A DNA stretch of 64,000 nucleotides, from assembly GCF_000262465.1 (NCBI RefSeq), contig NZ_CM001489.1:6037418-6101417 (forward strand), written 5' to 3'. The notes under the pieces were generated by a model. The model was not told where the DNA came from and did no database searches. It saw only the letters and a list, made by a program, of their open reading frames with translations. This document shows, in pieces, positions 52,789-62,454 of the stretch. Source of the stretch: Frankia sp. QA3. GTDB lineage: Bacteria; Actinomycetota; Actinomycetes; Frankiales; Frankiaceae. The position numbers and the translations under genes are program-made. Position 1 is the stretch's first letter. The number at the start of each line of letters is the position of its first letter.

Positions 52789-55700
52789 GTGACCGAGGTC
52801 ACGGATCGTGGTTCGGTGCGCGCCAGGTTGGACGATCCGGCCCTGCGACAGCTGCTCGCCGGGCTGACCGCCGTGCGGGGAGGTGACTTCGGCACCCGCC
52901 TGCCGCGGGTCGGCGACGATCTGATGGACGAGATCGCCACCGTCTTCAACGGGATGATCGACCAGCTCGCCCTGTTCACCTCCGAGGTGACGCGGGTGGC
53001 CCGTGAGGTGGGCACCGAGGGCAAGCTCGGTGGCCAGGCCGAGGTGCCCGGGGTGTCGGGCTCGTGGAAGGACCTGACCGACAACGTCAATGCCATGGCC
53101 GGCAACCTGACCGGCCAGGTCCGCGACATCGCGCAGGTCGCGACGGCGGTGGCGAAGGGTGACCTGTCGCAGAAGATCACCGTCGACGCCCGCGGTGAGA
53201 TCCTGGAGCTCAAGAGCACGATCAACACGATGGTCGATCAGCTTTCGGGGTTCGCCGACGAGGTCACCCGGGTGGCCCGGGAGGTCGGCACCGACGGGCG
53301 GCTCGGTGGCCAGGCGGACGTCAAGGGTGTCTCGGGGACCTGGCGTGACCTCACCGAGTCGGTGAACGTCATGGCCGGCAACCTCACCGACCAGGTCCGG
53401 TCGATCGCCCAGGTGACCACGGCGGTCGCCCGGGGGGACCTGTCGCAGAAGATCCGGGTCGACGCCCGCGGCGAGATCCTCGAGCTCAAGGAGACCATCA
53501 ACACGATGGTCGATCAGCTTTCGGGGTTCGCCGACGAGGTCACCCGGGTGGCCCGCGAGGTCGGCACGCAGGGCAATCTCGGGGGTCAGGCCAACGTCCG
53601 CGGCGTGTCGGGAACCTGGAAGGACCTCACCGACAACGTCAACGTGATGGCCTCGAACCTGACGGCTCAGGTCCGCTCGATCGCGCAGGTCGCCACGGGC
53701 GTCGCCCGCGGCGACCTCTCCCAGAAGATCACGGTGGAGGCGAAGGGCGAGGTCGCCGCGCTCGCGGCCACGATCAACACGATGGTGGACACGCTCGGCG
53801 CCTTCGCCGACGAGGTGACGCGGGTGGCCCGCGAGGTCGGCACCGACGGCCGCCTGGGTGGCCAGGCGAGCGTGAAGGGGGTGTCCGGCACCTGGAAGGA
53901 CCTCACCGACAACGTCAACTTCATGGCGAACAACCTCACCAGCCAGGTCCGCAACATCGCGCAGGTCACGACGGCGGTCGCCCAGGGGGACCTGACCCGC
54001 AAGATCGACGTCGATGCCCGCGGGGAGATCCTCGAGCTGAAGACGACCATCAACACGATGGTCGATCAGCTTTCCTCGTTCGCGGCCGAGGTGACGCGGG
54101 TGGCCCGCGAGGTCGGCACCGACGGCATCCTCGGCGGCCAGGCCGAGGTGGAGGGCCTGTCGGGCACCTGGAAGCGCCTCACCGAGAACGTCAACGAGCT
54201 GGCCGGGAACCTCACCCGGCAGGTCCGGGCCATCGCCGCCGTCACCAGCGCCGTCGCCACCGGCGACCTGACCAGGTCGATCGACGTCGACGCCCAGGGC
54301 GAGGTCGCCGAGCTCAAGGACAACATCAACGCGATGGTCCGTTCGCTGCGCGAGACGACGCGGGCGAACCAGGAACAGGACTGGCTCAAGACCAGCCTGG
54401 CTCACATCGGCGGGCTGATGCAGGGGCACCGCGACCTGCAGACCGTCGCCCAGCTGGTCATCGACGAGCTGACGCCGATGGTCGACGCGCAGTACGGCAC
54501 CTTCCTGCTCGCCGAGTCGGGGGTGGACCGACCCGCGCTCAACCTCATCGCCAGCTACGGGTACCAGGCCGCACGGGACATTCCGCGGCGCTTCGACTTC
54601 GGCCAGTCCCTGGTCGGACAGGCCGCGCGGACGAAGCGGCCGATCGTCGTCGCGCACACCCCGGCCGACTATCTGAAGATTGCCTCCAGCCTCGGGCAGT
54701 CGGCTCCGGTCGCCCTGATCGTGCTGCCGATCCTGTTCGAGGACCAGGTGCTCGGCGTCATCGAGCTCGCCTCCTTCAGCCCCTTCGCGCAGGTCCACCA
54801 CGACTTCCTGAACCTGCTGACGGAGACCATCGGGGTCAACGTCAACACGATCATCGCGAACGCCCGTACCGACGCGTTGCTGGAGGAGTCCCAGCGGCTC
54901 GCCTCCGAGCTGCAGGCGCGGTCCGAGGAACTGCAGTCCCGCCAGGAGGATCTCCAGCTCTCCAACGCCGAGCTGGAGGAGAAGGCCACCCTGCTGGCCC
55001 GGCAGAACCACGACATCGAGGTCAAGAACTTCGAGATCGAACAGGCCCGCCAGGAACTGGAGGAGCGGGCTCGCCAGCTCGCCCTCGCCTCGAAGTACAA
55101 GTCCGAGTTCCTGGCGAACATGTCGCACGAGCTGCGCACACCCCTGAACAGCCTGCTGATCCTCGCTCGCCTGCTCGCGCAGAACCCCACCCGCAACCTC
55201 TCGCCGAAGCAGGTCGAGTACGCCCACGTCATCCACTCCGCGGGGTCGGATCTGCTGCAGTTGATCAACGACATCCTCGACCTGTCCAAGGTCGAGGCCG
55301 GGAAGATGGACATCCACGTGGAGGAGGTGGCCCTGGTGGACATCGTCGAGGACGTCCAGGCCACCTTCTCGCCGATCACCGCCGAGAAGGGCCTGCGCTT
55401 CACCGTCGCCATGGCGTCCGACCTCCCGGCGCACCTGCCCACCGATCGCCATCTTCTAGCGCAGGTGCTGCGCAACCTCCTGTCCAACGCGGTGAAATTC
55501 ACCGAGCAGGGCAGCGTCGACCTCGCCATCGCGTCGTCCGGCGACGGCGGGGCGGCGTCGGAGCAGGCCGTCCTGTTCTCCGTGTCCGACACCGGAATCG
55601 GGATCGCCGGGGAGAACCTCGAACGCATCTTCGGCGCGTTCCAGCAGGGTGACGGCACCACCAGCCGCCGCTACGGCGGCACCGGCCTTGGGCTGTCGAT

Positions 55701-56898
55701 CTGTCGCGAGGTGGCGACGCTGCTGGGCGGAGAGATCCAGGCCCGCAGCGAGTTCGGGCGGGGCAGCACCTTCACCCTCCGGCTGCCCCTGGTGCCGCCC
55801 GTGCCGACACCGCCGGACGCAGATCCCCGGCTGCCCGGCGAGCAGCCGGCAGCGGACACCGTTCCCTCGCGCCAGCGACTTCCGCTGCCCGACCCGATGC
55901 CGGGCACGGCGGACCCGCTCCCGCCGGCCCTCACCGCGTTCGCCCCGCAGGAGGACGCGGTGGCGCCGGACGGCGAGGCGAAGCCGGGGCTCCACCTGGT
56001 GACCAAACCGGCCGCGCCGGCGGCAGCACCCGTCGATCCACCGCGCGTCCTGGTCGTCGAGCCGCAGGGCACCGGGCTTCTCGCGGTGCTCGCCACCAGC
56101 GCGGCGGCGGCATTCCGGGACAGTCACGGCCCGGCGGACATCGTCACCGCGACCGACCCGGGCCAGGCGGTGAGCCTGCTGCGGGCGGGGACCCCTCGCT
56201 GCGTCGTGCTCGACCTCACCCCCGCCGGCACCTGTGCCTTCGCCTTCCTGGAACGGCTGCGCGACCAGGCCGATCTCCCGACCGTGCCGCTGCTCGCCTA
56301 CACCGCGGATGTGGCGACGGCGCAGGAACGCCTGGCGCGCATCCGTTTCGCCACCGGCGACCTCGAGCTGTTGCCGTCCCTCGACGAGCTGCGCGAACGC
56401 GTGATCCTGCGGCTGTCGACCGATCAACCGCCCCGCCCGGTCCCGCGGATCGTCCCGGTGTCGCCCGGCGAATCATCCCCCGGGGCGCAGCCGGCCACCG
56501 CCCCCGGGCTCGCCGGCCGCACCGTGCTCGTCGTCGACGATGACGTGCGCAACGTCTTCGCCATCACGAGCATCCTCGACCTCTACGGGCTGAGGGTGAT
56601 CCATGCCGCCGACGGGCGGATGGGCATCGACGCGCTGCAGTCCAACCCGGACATCGACCTCGTGCTGATGGACGTGATGATGCCCGAGATGGACGGCTAC
56701 GCCACCACGGCCGCCATCCGGACCATGCCCCAGTTCGCCGCCCTGCCCATCATCGCCGTCACCGCCAAGGCGATGCCGGACGACCGGCAGAAGTGCCTCG
56801 ACGCCGGGGCGACCGACTACGTCACCAAGCCCGTGGACATCGAGGAACTCCTCGCCTGCATCCGGGCCAGCCTCGCACCCGCGAGGCGCTCACGGTAG
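52789..56898 (+). CDS. Giant hybrid histidine kinase with HAMP repeats, GAF and two receiver domains
   Basis: 1369 residues, start GTG 52789 behind AGGAGG. No membrane segment. Order: a partial HAMP (about 30-65), five nearly identical 92-residue HAMP units (to about 522, each with 'EVTRVAREVGT' and 'GGQA.V.GVSGTWKDLT'), a GAF domain (about 550-697), a coiled coil (about 697-767), HisKA with 'NMSHELRTPLNSLLILARLL' (His about 779), HATPase ('NLLSNAVKFTEQGSVDL', 'DTGIGIAGE', 'GGTGLGLSICREVA'; about 884-1004), a degenerate receiver (about 1084-1214, 'CVVLDLTPAG') and an intact receiver (about 1243-1364, 'LVLMDVMMPEMDGYATT'). Like fungal/actinobacterial group III kinases that sense osmotic stress. 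Confidence 0.95.
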   Translation: MTEVTDRGSVRARLDDPALRQLLAGLTAVRGGDFGTRLPRVGDDLMDEIATVFNGMIDQLALFTSEVTRVAREVGTEGKLGGQAEVPGVSGSWKDLTDNVNAMAGNLTGQVRDIAQVATAVAKGDLSQKITVDARGEILELKSTINTMVDQLSGFADEVTRVAREVGTDGRLGGQADVKGVSGTWRDLTESVNVMAGNLTDQVRSIAQVTTAVARGDLSQKIRVDARGEILELKETINTMVDQLSGFADEVTRVAREVGTQGNLGGQANVRGVSGTWKDLTDNVNVMASNLTAQVRSIAQVATGVARGDLSQKITVEAKGEVAALAATINTMVDTLGAFADEVTRVAREVGTDGRLGGQASVKGVSGTWKDLTDNVNFMANNLTSQVRNIAQVTTAVAQGDLTRKIDVDARGEILELKTTINTMVDQLSSFAAEVTRVAREVGTDGILGGQAEVEGLSGTWKRLTENVNELAGNLTRQVRAIAAVTSAVATGDLTRSIDVDAQGEVAELKDNINAMVRSLRETTRANQEQDWLKTSLAHIGGLMQGHRDLQTVAQLVIDELTPMVDAQYGTFLLAESGVDRPALNLIASYGYQAARDIPRRFDFGQSLVGQAARTKRPIVVAHTPADYLKIASSLGQSAPVALIVLPILFEDQVLGVIELASFSPFAQVHHDFLNLLTETIGVNVNTIIANARTDALLEESQRLASELQARSEELQSRQEDLQLSNAELEEKATLLARQNHDIEVKNFEIEQARQELEERARQLALASKYKSEFLANMSHELRTPLNSLLILARLLAQNPTRNLSPKQVEYAHVIHSAGSDLLQLINDILDLSKVEAGKMDIHVEEVALVDIVEDVQATFSPITAEKGLRFTVAMASDLPAHLPTDRHLLAQVLRNLLSNAVKFTEQGSVDLAIASSGDGGAASEQAVLFSVSDTGIGIAGENLERIFGAFQQGDGTTSRRYGGTGLGLSICREVATLLGGEIQARSEFGRGSTFTLRLPLVPPVPTPPDADPRLPGEQPAADTVPSRQRLPLPDPMPGTADPLPPALTAFAPQEDAVAPDGEAKPGLHLVTKPAAPAAAPVDPPRVLVVEPQGTGLLAVLATSAAAAFRDSHGPADIVTATDPGQAVSLLRAGTPRCVVLDLTPAGTCAFAFLERLRDQADLPTVPLLAYTADVATAQERLARIRFATGDLELLPSLDELRERVILRLSTDQPPRPVPRIVPVSPGESSPGAQPATAPGLAGRTVLVVDDDVRNVFAITSILDLYGLRVIHAADGRMGIDALQSNPDIDLVLMDVMMPEMDGYATTAAIRTMPQFAALPIIAVTAKAMPDDRQKCLDAGATDYVTKPVDIEELLACIRASLAPARRSR

Positions 56899-56952
56899 GC
56901 GCAGAGGGCTCACGGTAGGCGGCCAGGCACCGGCCGTCGGCGGGGACGGTGG

Positions 56953-58065
56953 TCACGCGGCGCGGGAGACGACCGGTTCGGCCTGGGTGTCGCCGGTCGT
57001 CGACCGCGCCGGACCGGGCAGCGCCAGGCGTGCGATCCGGCGCCAGACGCTCGCCGTCTGCCGGGGCAGCGAGCCGGTGGTGTAGGGAAGACCGAACCGC
57101 TCGCACAGGTCGCGGACCCGCGGTGCGATCTGGGCGTAGCGGTTGCTGGGCAGGTCGGGAAAGAGATGGTGCTCGATCTGGTGGCTGAGGTTGCCGCTGA
57201 GGAGGTGGAGGACCGCCGGACCGCTGATGTTGGCGGAGCCGAGGAGCTGGCGCAGGTACCACTCGCCTCGGCTCTCCTCGGCGATCTCCTCCTCGGTGAA
57301 GGTCCGGGCGCCCGCCGGGAAGTGGCCGCAGATGATGATGGTGTGCGCCCAGACGTTGCGGGTGACGTTCGCGGTGAGGTTGCCCAGCAGGACGGGAAGG
57401 AACGCCGGACCGCCGAGCAGCGGGAACGCCACGTAGTCCTTGAGCCCCTGGCGGGCGGCCTTGCGTAGCGCCTGCCCGAGCGGGCCCACGGTCTCGCCCC
57501 AGCCCCGTTCTCCCCGCCATGCGCTGTCGATCTCCGCGTCGTAGATCGCGATACCCCATTCGAAGACGGCCGCGAGACCCAGGTTGTACAGGGGCTGGGC
57601 CAGGTACACGGGGTGCCAGGGCTGCTCGGGAGAGACCCGCAGCATGCCGTACCCGAGGTCCCGGTCCCTGCCGAGCACGTTCGTGTAGGTGTGGTGGGCG
57701 TAGTTGTGGGAGTGCTTCCACTGGTCGGCGGGTGAGGCGAAATCCCATTCCCAGGTGGTGGAGTGGATGTCCGGGTCGCGCATCCAGTCCCACTGGCCGT
57801 GCAGGACGTTGTGCCCGATCTCCATGTTCTCGAGGATCTTGGCGAGGGAGAGCATCGCCGTGCCGGCCAGCCACGCCGGTGGCACCAGGGACGCGAACAT
57901 GACCGCCCGGCCGCCGACCTCGAGTCGGCGCTGGACGGCGATCACCCGTCGGATGTATCGGGCATCGTCCTCGCCGCGGCTCGCGATGACCTCCGCGCGC
58001 AGCCGGTCGAGTTCCCGGCCGAACTCCTCGATGTCGCTGGCGCTGAGGTGCGTGGGTACTGACAT
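56953..58065 (-). CDS. Membrane fatty-acid desaturase
   Basis: A 370-residue di-iron membrane desaturase. The three His boxes are 'EIGHNVLHGQWDW' (HxxxH), 'WKHSHNYAHHTYTNV' (HxxHH) and 'LSHQIEHHLFPDLP' (QxxHH). Two hydrophobic hairpins flank them. The start at ATG 58065 follows a GGAGGA box. It lies 49 bases after the ferredoxin-reductase gene on the same strand, which supplies its electrons, an arrangement also seen for mycobacterial DesA3 and its reductase. The precise double-bond position cannot be predicted. Confidence 0.95.
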   Translation of the reverse strand: MSVPTHLSASDIEEFGRELDRLRAEVIASRGEDDARYIRRVIAVQRRLEVGGRAVMFASLVPPAWLAGTAMLSLAKILENMEIGHNVLHGQWDWMRDPDIHSTTWEWDFASPADQWKHSHNYAHHTYTNVLGRDRDLGYGMLRVSPEQPWHPVYLAQPLYNLGLAAVFEWGIAIYDAEIDSAWRGERGWGETVGPLGQALRKAARQGLKDYVAFPLLGGPAFLPVLLGNLTANVTRNVWAHTIIICGHFPAGARTFTEEEIAEESRGEWYLRQLLGSANISGPAVLHLLSGNLSHQIEHHLFPDLPSNRYAQIAPRVRDLCERFGLPYTTGSLPRQTASVWRRIARLALPGPARSTTGDTQAEPVVSRAA

Positions 58066-58114
58066 CCGCGTTCTCCTCCACAGGTCCGGTCTCAGATCAC
58101 GGCCCGGTCTCAGA

Positions 58115-59206
58115 TCAAAGGTCGATGTCGACGTCACCGACGGCGGTGGACACACAGGTCTGGATGAGATCCCCGGGGTCGCCGTGCACCTCGCCGGTGC
58201 GCAGATCCCGGACCCGGCCGCCGGCCAGGCGGGCCAGGCAGGTGCGGCAGACCCCCATGCGGCAGCCGCTCGGCATGGCGACGTCCGCCTCCTCGCCCAC
58301 GGCCAGCAGGGGCGTGCCCGCGCCGGCGGCCGTCTCCCGTCCGCTCCTGACGAAGCGGACCCGCCCGCCGGGCCCGGCGGACGGGCGCGCCACCGGCTGG
58401 AACCGTTCCGTCCGCAGCCGGTCGGCGATGCCGGCCGCCCGCCAGTACGCCTCCGCGTCGTCCAGCAGTCCCCGTGGCCCGCAGACCCACGCCATCCGGT
58501 CCGGCAGATCGGGGCAGACGGCGGACAGGTCCGCCATCGTCAGCCGCTTCGCCCGCCGGCCGGGGACGGGGCGGGTGTGGTGCTCGTGCAGGCGGAGGCC
58601 GGGGAACCGGGCCGCCATCCGACGCAGTTCGCCGCCGAAGATGACCTGCGGCCCGTTCGGCGCGACGTGCGCGAGGAACACGTCGGGCAGGTCCCCGGCC
58701 AGGGCGAAGCCGCGCAGCATCGACATCACCGGAGTGATGCCGCTGCCGGCGGTCACGAACAGCAACCGGGTCGGAAGGTCGTCCGGCAGCACGAAACCGC
58801 CGGCCGGCCGGCTGAGCCGGACGATCCCGCCGGGACGCAGCCGGCGGACGACGTGTTCGGACACGAACCCGCCGGGTGCGGCCTTCACCGTGATCGTGAC
58901 GAGACCGTCCGGGCGGCCGGGCGGGGACGACAGCGAGAACGTCCGCCAGTGCCACACGCCCTCGATGTCCACGCCGACGCCGACGTGTTGACCCGCGAGG
59001 TGCCGTCGCCAGCCGCGACCGGGCCGGATGACGACGGTCGAGGCGTCGGGGGTCTCCGGCACGACGGCTTCGACCCGACCGGACAATCGCTGCCGCGACC
59101 ACAGCGGATTCATCATTGCCCGGTAGTCGTCCGGCATCAGCGGACTCGTCAGGACGCCCGTTGCCGCGGTCAGCATCGGCCTGATATCCAGCATCGATCG
59201 TGTCAC
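58115..59206 (-). CDS. Ferredoxin reductase with FAD, NAD and 2Fe-2S domains
   Basis: A 363-residue electron-transfer protein. The flavin domain has 'HWRTFSLSSPPG' (RxxS), the NAD domain 'LLFVTAGSGITPVMSMLRG' and 'MAWVCGPRGLLDDAEAYW', and the C-terminal plant-type 2Fe-2S domain 'MPSGCRMGVCRTCLARLAGG' with a fourth Cys in 'LIQTCVSTAVG'. This architecture drives membrane desaturases and oxygenases. It is the first gene of a pair with the desaturase. Start ATG 59206 ('MTRSMLD'). Confidence 0.94.
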   Translation of the reverse strand: MTRSMLDIRPMLTAATGVLTSPLMPDDYRAMMNPLWSRQRLSGRVEAVVPETPDASTVVIRPGRGWRRHLAGQHVGVGVDIEGVWHWRTFSLSSPPGRPDGLVTITVKAAPGGFVSEHVVRRLRPGGIVRLSRPAGGFVLPDDLPTRLLFVTAGSGITPVMSMLRGFALAGDLPDVFLAHVAPNGPQVIFGGELRRMAARFPGLRLHEHHTRPVPGRRAKRLTMADLSAVCPDLPDRMAWVCGPRGLLDDAEAYWRAAGIADRLRTERFQPVARPSAGPGGRVRFVRSGRETAAGAGTPLLAVGEEADVAMPSGCRMGVCRTCLARLAGGRVRDLRTGEVHGDPGDLIQTCVSTAVGDVDIDL

Positions 59207-59464
59207 CTCGCCGGCGGGCGTACCGGAACAGACGGAATTTCCAGACAGATTCCTGGATGATTCCGAGCGGGGACACAGCGACTTCGTTACAGCTCGCCGG
59301 CAGGTTACACCGCCGGCTCAAACCGTTCAATCCGATCGGCGCTCGCCGAGAAGATCTCCGGTGGCCATGCGTGGTCGGCGCGACGGTGGGAATCTGGCTG
59401 CTGACCTGTGGTCCAGGAGTGAGGGTCAAATCCCGTCAGACGGGACGACCCTGACAAGACGGGG

Positions 59465-60217
59465 GTGGAAATTGTGATCGGTCAAAGGGCCGCGGACCAA
59501 CGGACGCAGTCGCGATCATCCGGTATTCCGTGGTACGCGCTTCTCGCTGTCGGCGTGGCTTTCACCCTGTTCGCGCTGGCGATCCCGCAGTTCGACATGA
59601 ATTCCCTGAAATCGATCGCGGTGGTGCTCGGGATCGTCCTGCTGCTGGGCGCGGCCAGCGAGCTGCTGGCCGCGAGGGCGACCGCCCGGGACTGGCGATG
59701 GTCCCACCTGTTGCTCGCCGCGCTGTTCGTGGTGGGCGGGATCGTGTCGCTGGTCTGGCCGGATCCCACCTTCAAGGTGGTGGCCCGGACGGTGGCCTGG
59801 TTCTTCCTGATCAAGGGTGTGTACGACATCATCAACTCGTTCGCGGCCCGGCGCACCGAGCAGCACGCCGCAGCCGGCCCTGAAGGGCGGTCGCCGGCGC
59901 AGTGGTGGATGCCGCTCATCGTCGGCGCGCTGGAGATCGGGGTGGCGTTCTGGGCGGTGGGTTACCCGCGGGACTCGCGCTCGCTGCTGGCCCTGTGGGT
60001 CGGGCTTGCCGCCCTCGCGCTCGGCCTGACCAAGATTGCCATGGCGCTGCGGCTGCGGGGAGTCCACACGCCCGCGCCCCAGGAGGGCATGCGTCTGGAC
60101 GAGCTGCCGCCCAGCGGTTTCGGTGGCCGTGCGGTCGCGGAGGGCGGACGGCTGGAAGGGGGCCGCGCCCCGCGGACGACGACGACGGGCGACAGGTACA
60201 CGACCGGCGACCGGTAG
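59465..60217 (+). CDS. HdeD-family membrane protein
   Basis: About 250 residues with six hydrophobic helices: 'WYALLAVGVAFTLFALAI', 'LKSIAVVLGIVLLLGAASEL', 'HLLLAALFVVGGIVSLVWPD', 'VARTVAWFFLIKGVYDIINS', 'WMPLIVGALEIGVAFWAVGY' and 'LLALWVGLAALALGLTKIAM'. HdeD proteins (DUF308) are linked to acid or general stress tolerance. The tail is a charged Gly/Arg/Thr segment. The start may be GTG 59465 or GTG 59474. Confidence 0.9.
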   Translation: MEIVIGQRAADQRTQSRSSGIPWYALLAVGVAFTLFALAIPQFDMNSLKSIAVVLGIVLLLGAASELLAARATARDWRWSHLLLAALFVVGGIVSLVWPDPTFKVVARTVAWFFLIKGVYDIINSFAARRTEQHAAAGPEGRSPAQWWMPLIVGALEIGVAFWAVGYPRDSRSLLALWVGLAALALGLTKIAMALRLRGVHTPAPQEGMRLDELPPSGFGGRAVAEGGRLEGGRAPRTTTTGDRYTTGDR

Positions 60218-60320
60218 ACGGGCACCGCGCCGGCCCTGGGGACTCGGTGGGAACCGGCAGGGCGAGGGCCCGTGCCGGTTCCTCCCGTAGGACCAGCCGA
60301 ACCCGCCCGCGCCGCCGGCC

Positions 60321-61100
60321 TCAGGCCGTGGGGCCGCCGGCCAGTACGGACCAGCCGGCGTCGACGCGCAGCACCGTCCCGGTCGCCGGGCGCAGGGCGG
60401 GGTCGAGGGCCAACCCGACGGCGGCGGCGACGTCCGCCGGTTCCAGGACGCGGTGCAGCACGGAGTTGTCCGCCAGCACCTTCTCGCGGTTCGCGTCGAG
60501 GACCGCCGCGGTCGCCTCGGTGCGCACGGCTCCGGGCGCGACGGTCAGGACGCTGATCCCGTCACGGGCCGTCTCCGCGGCGACGTGGCGGGCGAACGTG
60601 GTCAGCGCCGCCTTCGCGGTGCCGTGGGCGAGCCGGCCCGCGCCGACGTAGTCGGCGGCGGTGCTGCCGAGATAGACCAGCCGCCCCTCGCCCTGCGCCC
60701 GCATGACCGCCACCACCTGCTGGGTGATGTGGAAGGCTCCGGCCAGTTCACCGGTCATCTTCGCGGCGAACGCCGCCCAGGTCAGATCGCTCAGCGGCGC
60801 GAAGGTCGGGGCGGCGGTGTTCGCGTTGACCACCAGCGCATCGATCCGTCCGCGGTCGGCGAGCACGGTCGCGACCATCGACGCCACGTCGTCCGGATCG
60901 GTGACGTCACTCGCCAGCGCGACCGCGCTGCCCCCCGACCGGTGGATTCCCGCGACCACGGCTGCCGCCGCGTCGGCATCCCGCCGGTAGTTCACGACCA
61001 CGTGATAGCCGCGGTGGGCGAGGTCGGCGGCGATCGCCGCCCCGATTCCCCGCCCCGCTCCGGTAACGATCGCCGTCGCCGTCTTGCCCGTGTCTGCCAT
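60321..61100 (-). CDS. SDR-family protein with His in place of the catalytic Tyr
   Basis: A 259-residue SDR. The cofactor loop 'IVTGAGRGIGAAIAADL' (11-27) and 'VALASDVTDPDDVASMVATV' are intact, but the NNAG motif reads 'VVNANTAAP' and the YxxxK motif reads 'LAHGTAKAALTTF', that is HxxxK. Without Tyr the usual proton transfer is impaired; it could use His, be a regulator, or be an atypical reductase. Start ATG 61100. No operon partner is seen. Confidence 0.88.
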   Translation of the reverse strand: MADTGKTATAIVTGAGRGIGAAIAADLAHRGYHVVVNYRRDADAAAAVVAGIHRSGGSAVALASDVTDPDDVASMVATVLADRGRIDALVVNANTAAPTFAPLSDLTWAAFAAKMTGELAGAFHITQQVVAVMRAQGEGRLVYLGSTAADYVGAGRLAHGTAKAALTTFARHVAAETARDGISVLTVAPGAVRTEATAAVLDANREKVLADNSVLHRVLEPADVAAAVGLALDPALRPATGTVLRVDAGWSVLAGGPTA

Positions 61101-61762
61101 TGCGTCCTCGTTACGAGATGAGCGGGTCGACCAGGGACTTCGGCGGATTCCGGACCCCGGGCGCCGCCATCCGCGGGGCGGGGGACGGCATTCGGCTCGC
61201 CGCCTCGGCGGCCGTCGAACCGAACCGCACCAAACGCCGGCGACGGCCATCATTGTCCGTACTCTATCCGCCGATCGGTTCGCGGGCCGGGCGCGGCCCG
61301 CAACGTTTCAGTGGGACACCCGGGCGGGCTGGGTTCGAGCCTCTTGCGCTGTCCTGGTGCTCTTGCGCTGTCCTGGTGCTCTTGCGCTGTCCTGGTCCTC
61401 TTGCGCTGTCCTGGTCCTCTTGCGCTGTCCTGGTCCTCTTGCGCTGTCCTGGTCCTCTTGCGCTGTCCTGGTACAGAGCGGATAGCGCGGAACGCCGGCC
61501 CCGGGCAGAGCGTGCGGGAGACGGCGGCAGCCCAGCGAGCGCTCTCGGACAGTCGAGCCCGCCCCCGAGGCGGGATCTCGGCCACACCTGGCGCGGTCAC
61601 GCGGATAGGATTTCTGGCCGCAAAGAGCGAAGTATTCACGGCGTTCACTGCAGCTCTTTTCAATACGTGCGGAAACCATGTCGCGATCGGGGCAGGCGTG
61701 TGCCCCAGACGACGGGTAGAACTGAAAGGAAACTCCTGTGACGGCCAGACGAGAGCGGACCC
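61101..61762. other. Intergenic region with a 19-bp minisatellite
   Basis: No gene. It contains the 7-unit repeat at 61341-61473. AT-rich stretches at 61245-61265 and 61605-61675 may be promoters for the SDR gene and the molbindin gene. Confidence 0.5.
61341..61473. repeat. Minisatellite: seven tandem 19-bp units
   Basis: Units start at 61341, 61360, 61379, 61398, 61417, 61436 and 61455, each CTCTTGCGCTGTCCTGGT followed by G or C (A in the final, truncated position). A 19-bp period rotates the reading frame, so the array is not coding. All units are identical except the last base, which is G in the first two and C in the rest. Confidence 0.92.
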
Positions 61763-62185
61763 GTGAGTCTGACCATACGTAACCAACTGACCGGAACCGT
61801 CACCGGCATCACCGAAGGTGCGGTGATGGGCACTGTACTGATCGCCCTGCCTGGCGGGCAGAATGTGACGGCCGCGGTGACCCTGGATGCGATCAAGGAG
61901 CTCGGCCTGTCGGCGGGTGCCACCGTCGAGGTCCTGATCAAATCCACCGAGGTGTCCCTGACCACCGGCAGCGTGGACGGTCTGAGCATTCGCAATCAGC
62001 TCCGCGGCACGATATCCAGCCTCGAAACCGGCGGCGCGATGACCGTCGCGCACATCGCCCTCGAAAGCGGCGGTGAGCTTACCTCGGCGATCACTCTGGC
62101 CGCCGTGACCGATCTCGGTCTCGCCGAGGGTTCCTCCGTCACTGCTTTGGTCAAGTCGACGGAAGTGGCCCTCGCGGCGGTCTGA
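61763..62185 (+). CDS. Tandem molbindin (two Mop/TOBE domains)
   Basis: 140 residues made of two repeats of a molybdate-binding Mop domain: 'LTIRNQLTGTVTGI' with 'KELGLSAGATVEVLIKSTEV' and, 72 residues later, 'LSIRNQLRGTISSL' with 'DLGLAEGSSVTALVKSTEV'. Molbindins store molybdate or tungstate in the cytoplasm. A tandem form is known in some species. Start GTG 61763. No Mo-transport genes are nearby. Confidence 0.93.
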   Translation: MSLTIRNQLTGTVTGITEGAVMGTVLIALPGGQNVTAAVTLDAIKELGLSAGATVEVLIKSTEVSLTTGSVDGLSIRNQLRGTISSLETGGAMTVAHIALESGGELTSAITLAAVTDLGLAEGSSVTALVKSTEVALAAV

Positions 62186-62253
62186 CCGGCCCGACACCCG
62201 ATACCAACGCCGGCGCCACGGCGGCCGTAAGCACGGCCACGGCGTCGTCACCT

Positions 62254-62312
62254 CGCGGTCGGGACCGTCCCCTGGCGGTCGGGACCGTCCCCTGGCGGCG
62301 GTCCCGACCGCG
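62254..62312. terminator. Strong inverted repeat with internal 20-bp tandem duplication, probable terminator of molbindin gene
   Basis: CGCGGTCGGGACC (62254-62266) and GGTCCCGACCGCG (62300-62312) are perfect reverse complements. Between them a 20-bp unit GCGGTCGGGACCGTCCCCTG is present twice (62255-62274, 62275-62294), giving two alternative 5' arms for the hairpin. It lies about 70 bases after the molbindin stop. Confidence 0.55.
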
Positions 62313-62454
62313 ACGCACGTGAACCAGCCCGCGCCGGCCGGTCGGGTGACGGCGAGGTACCTGTCGAGCAGATCAGGGCGGTGCCGGACCGGCGCGGACG
62401 GCTGTCAGCCGGAGCGCAACCCCGCCCTCGGCCCCGACCCGGACCCGGACCCGC

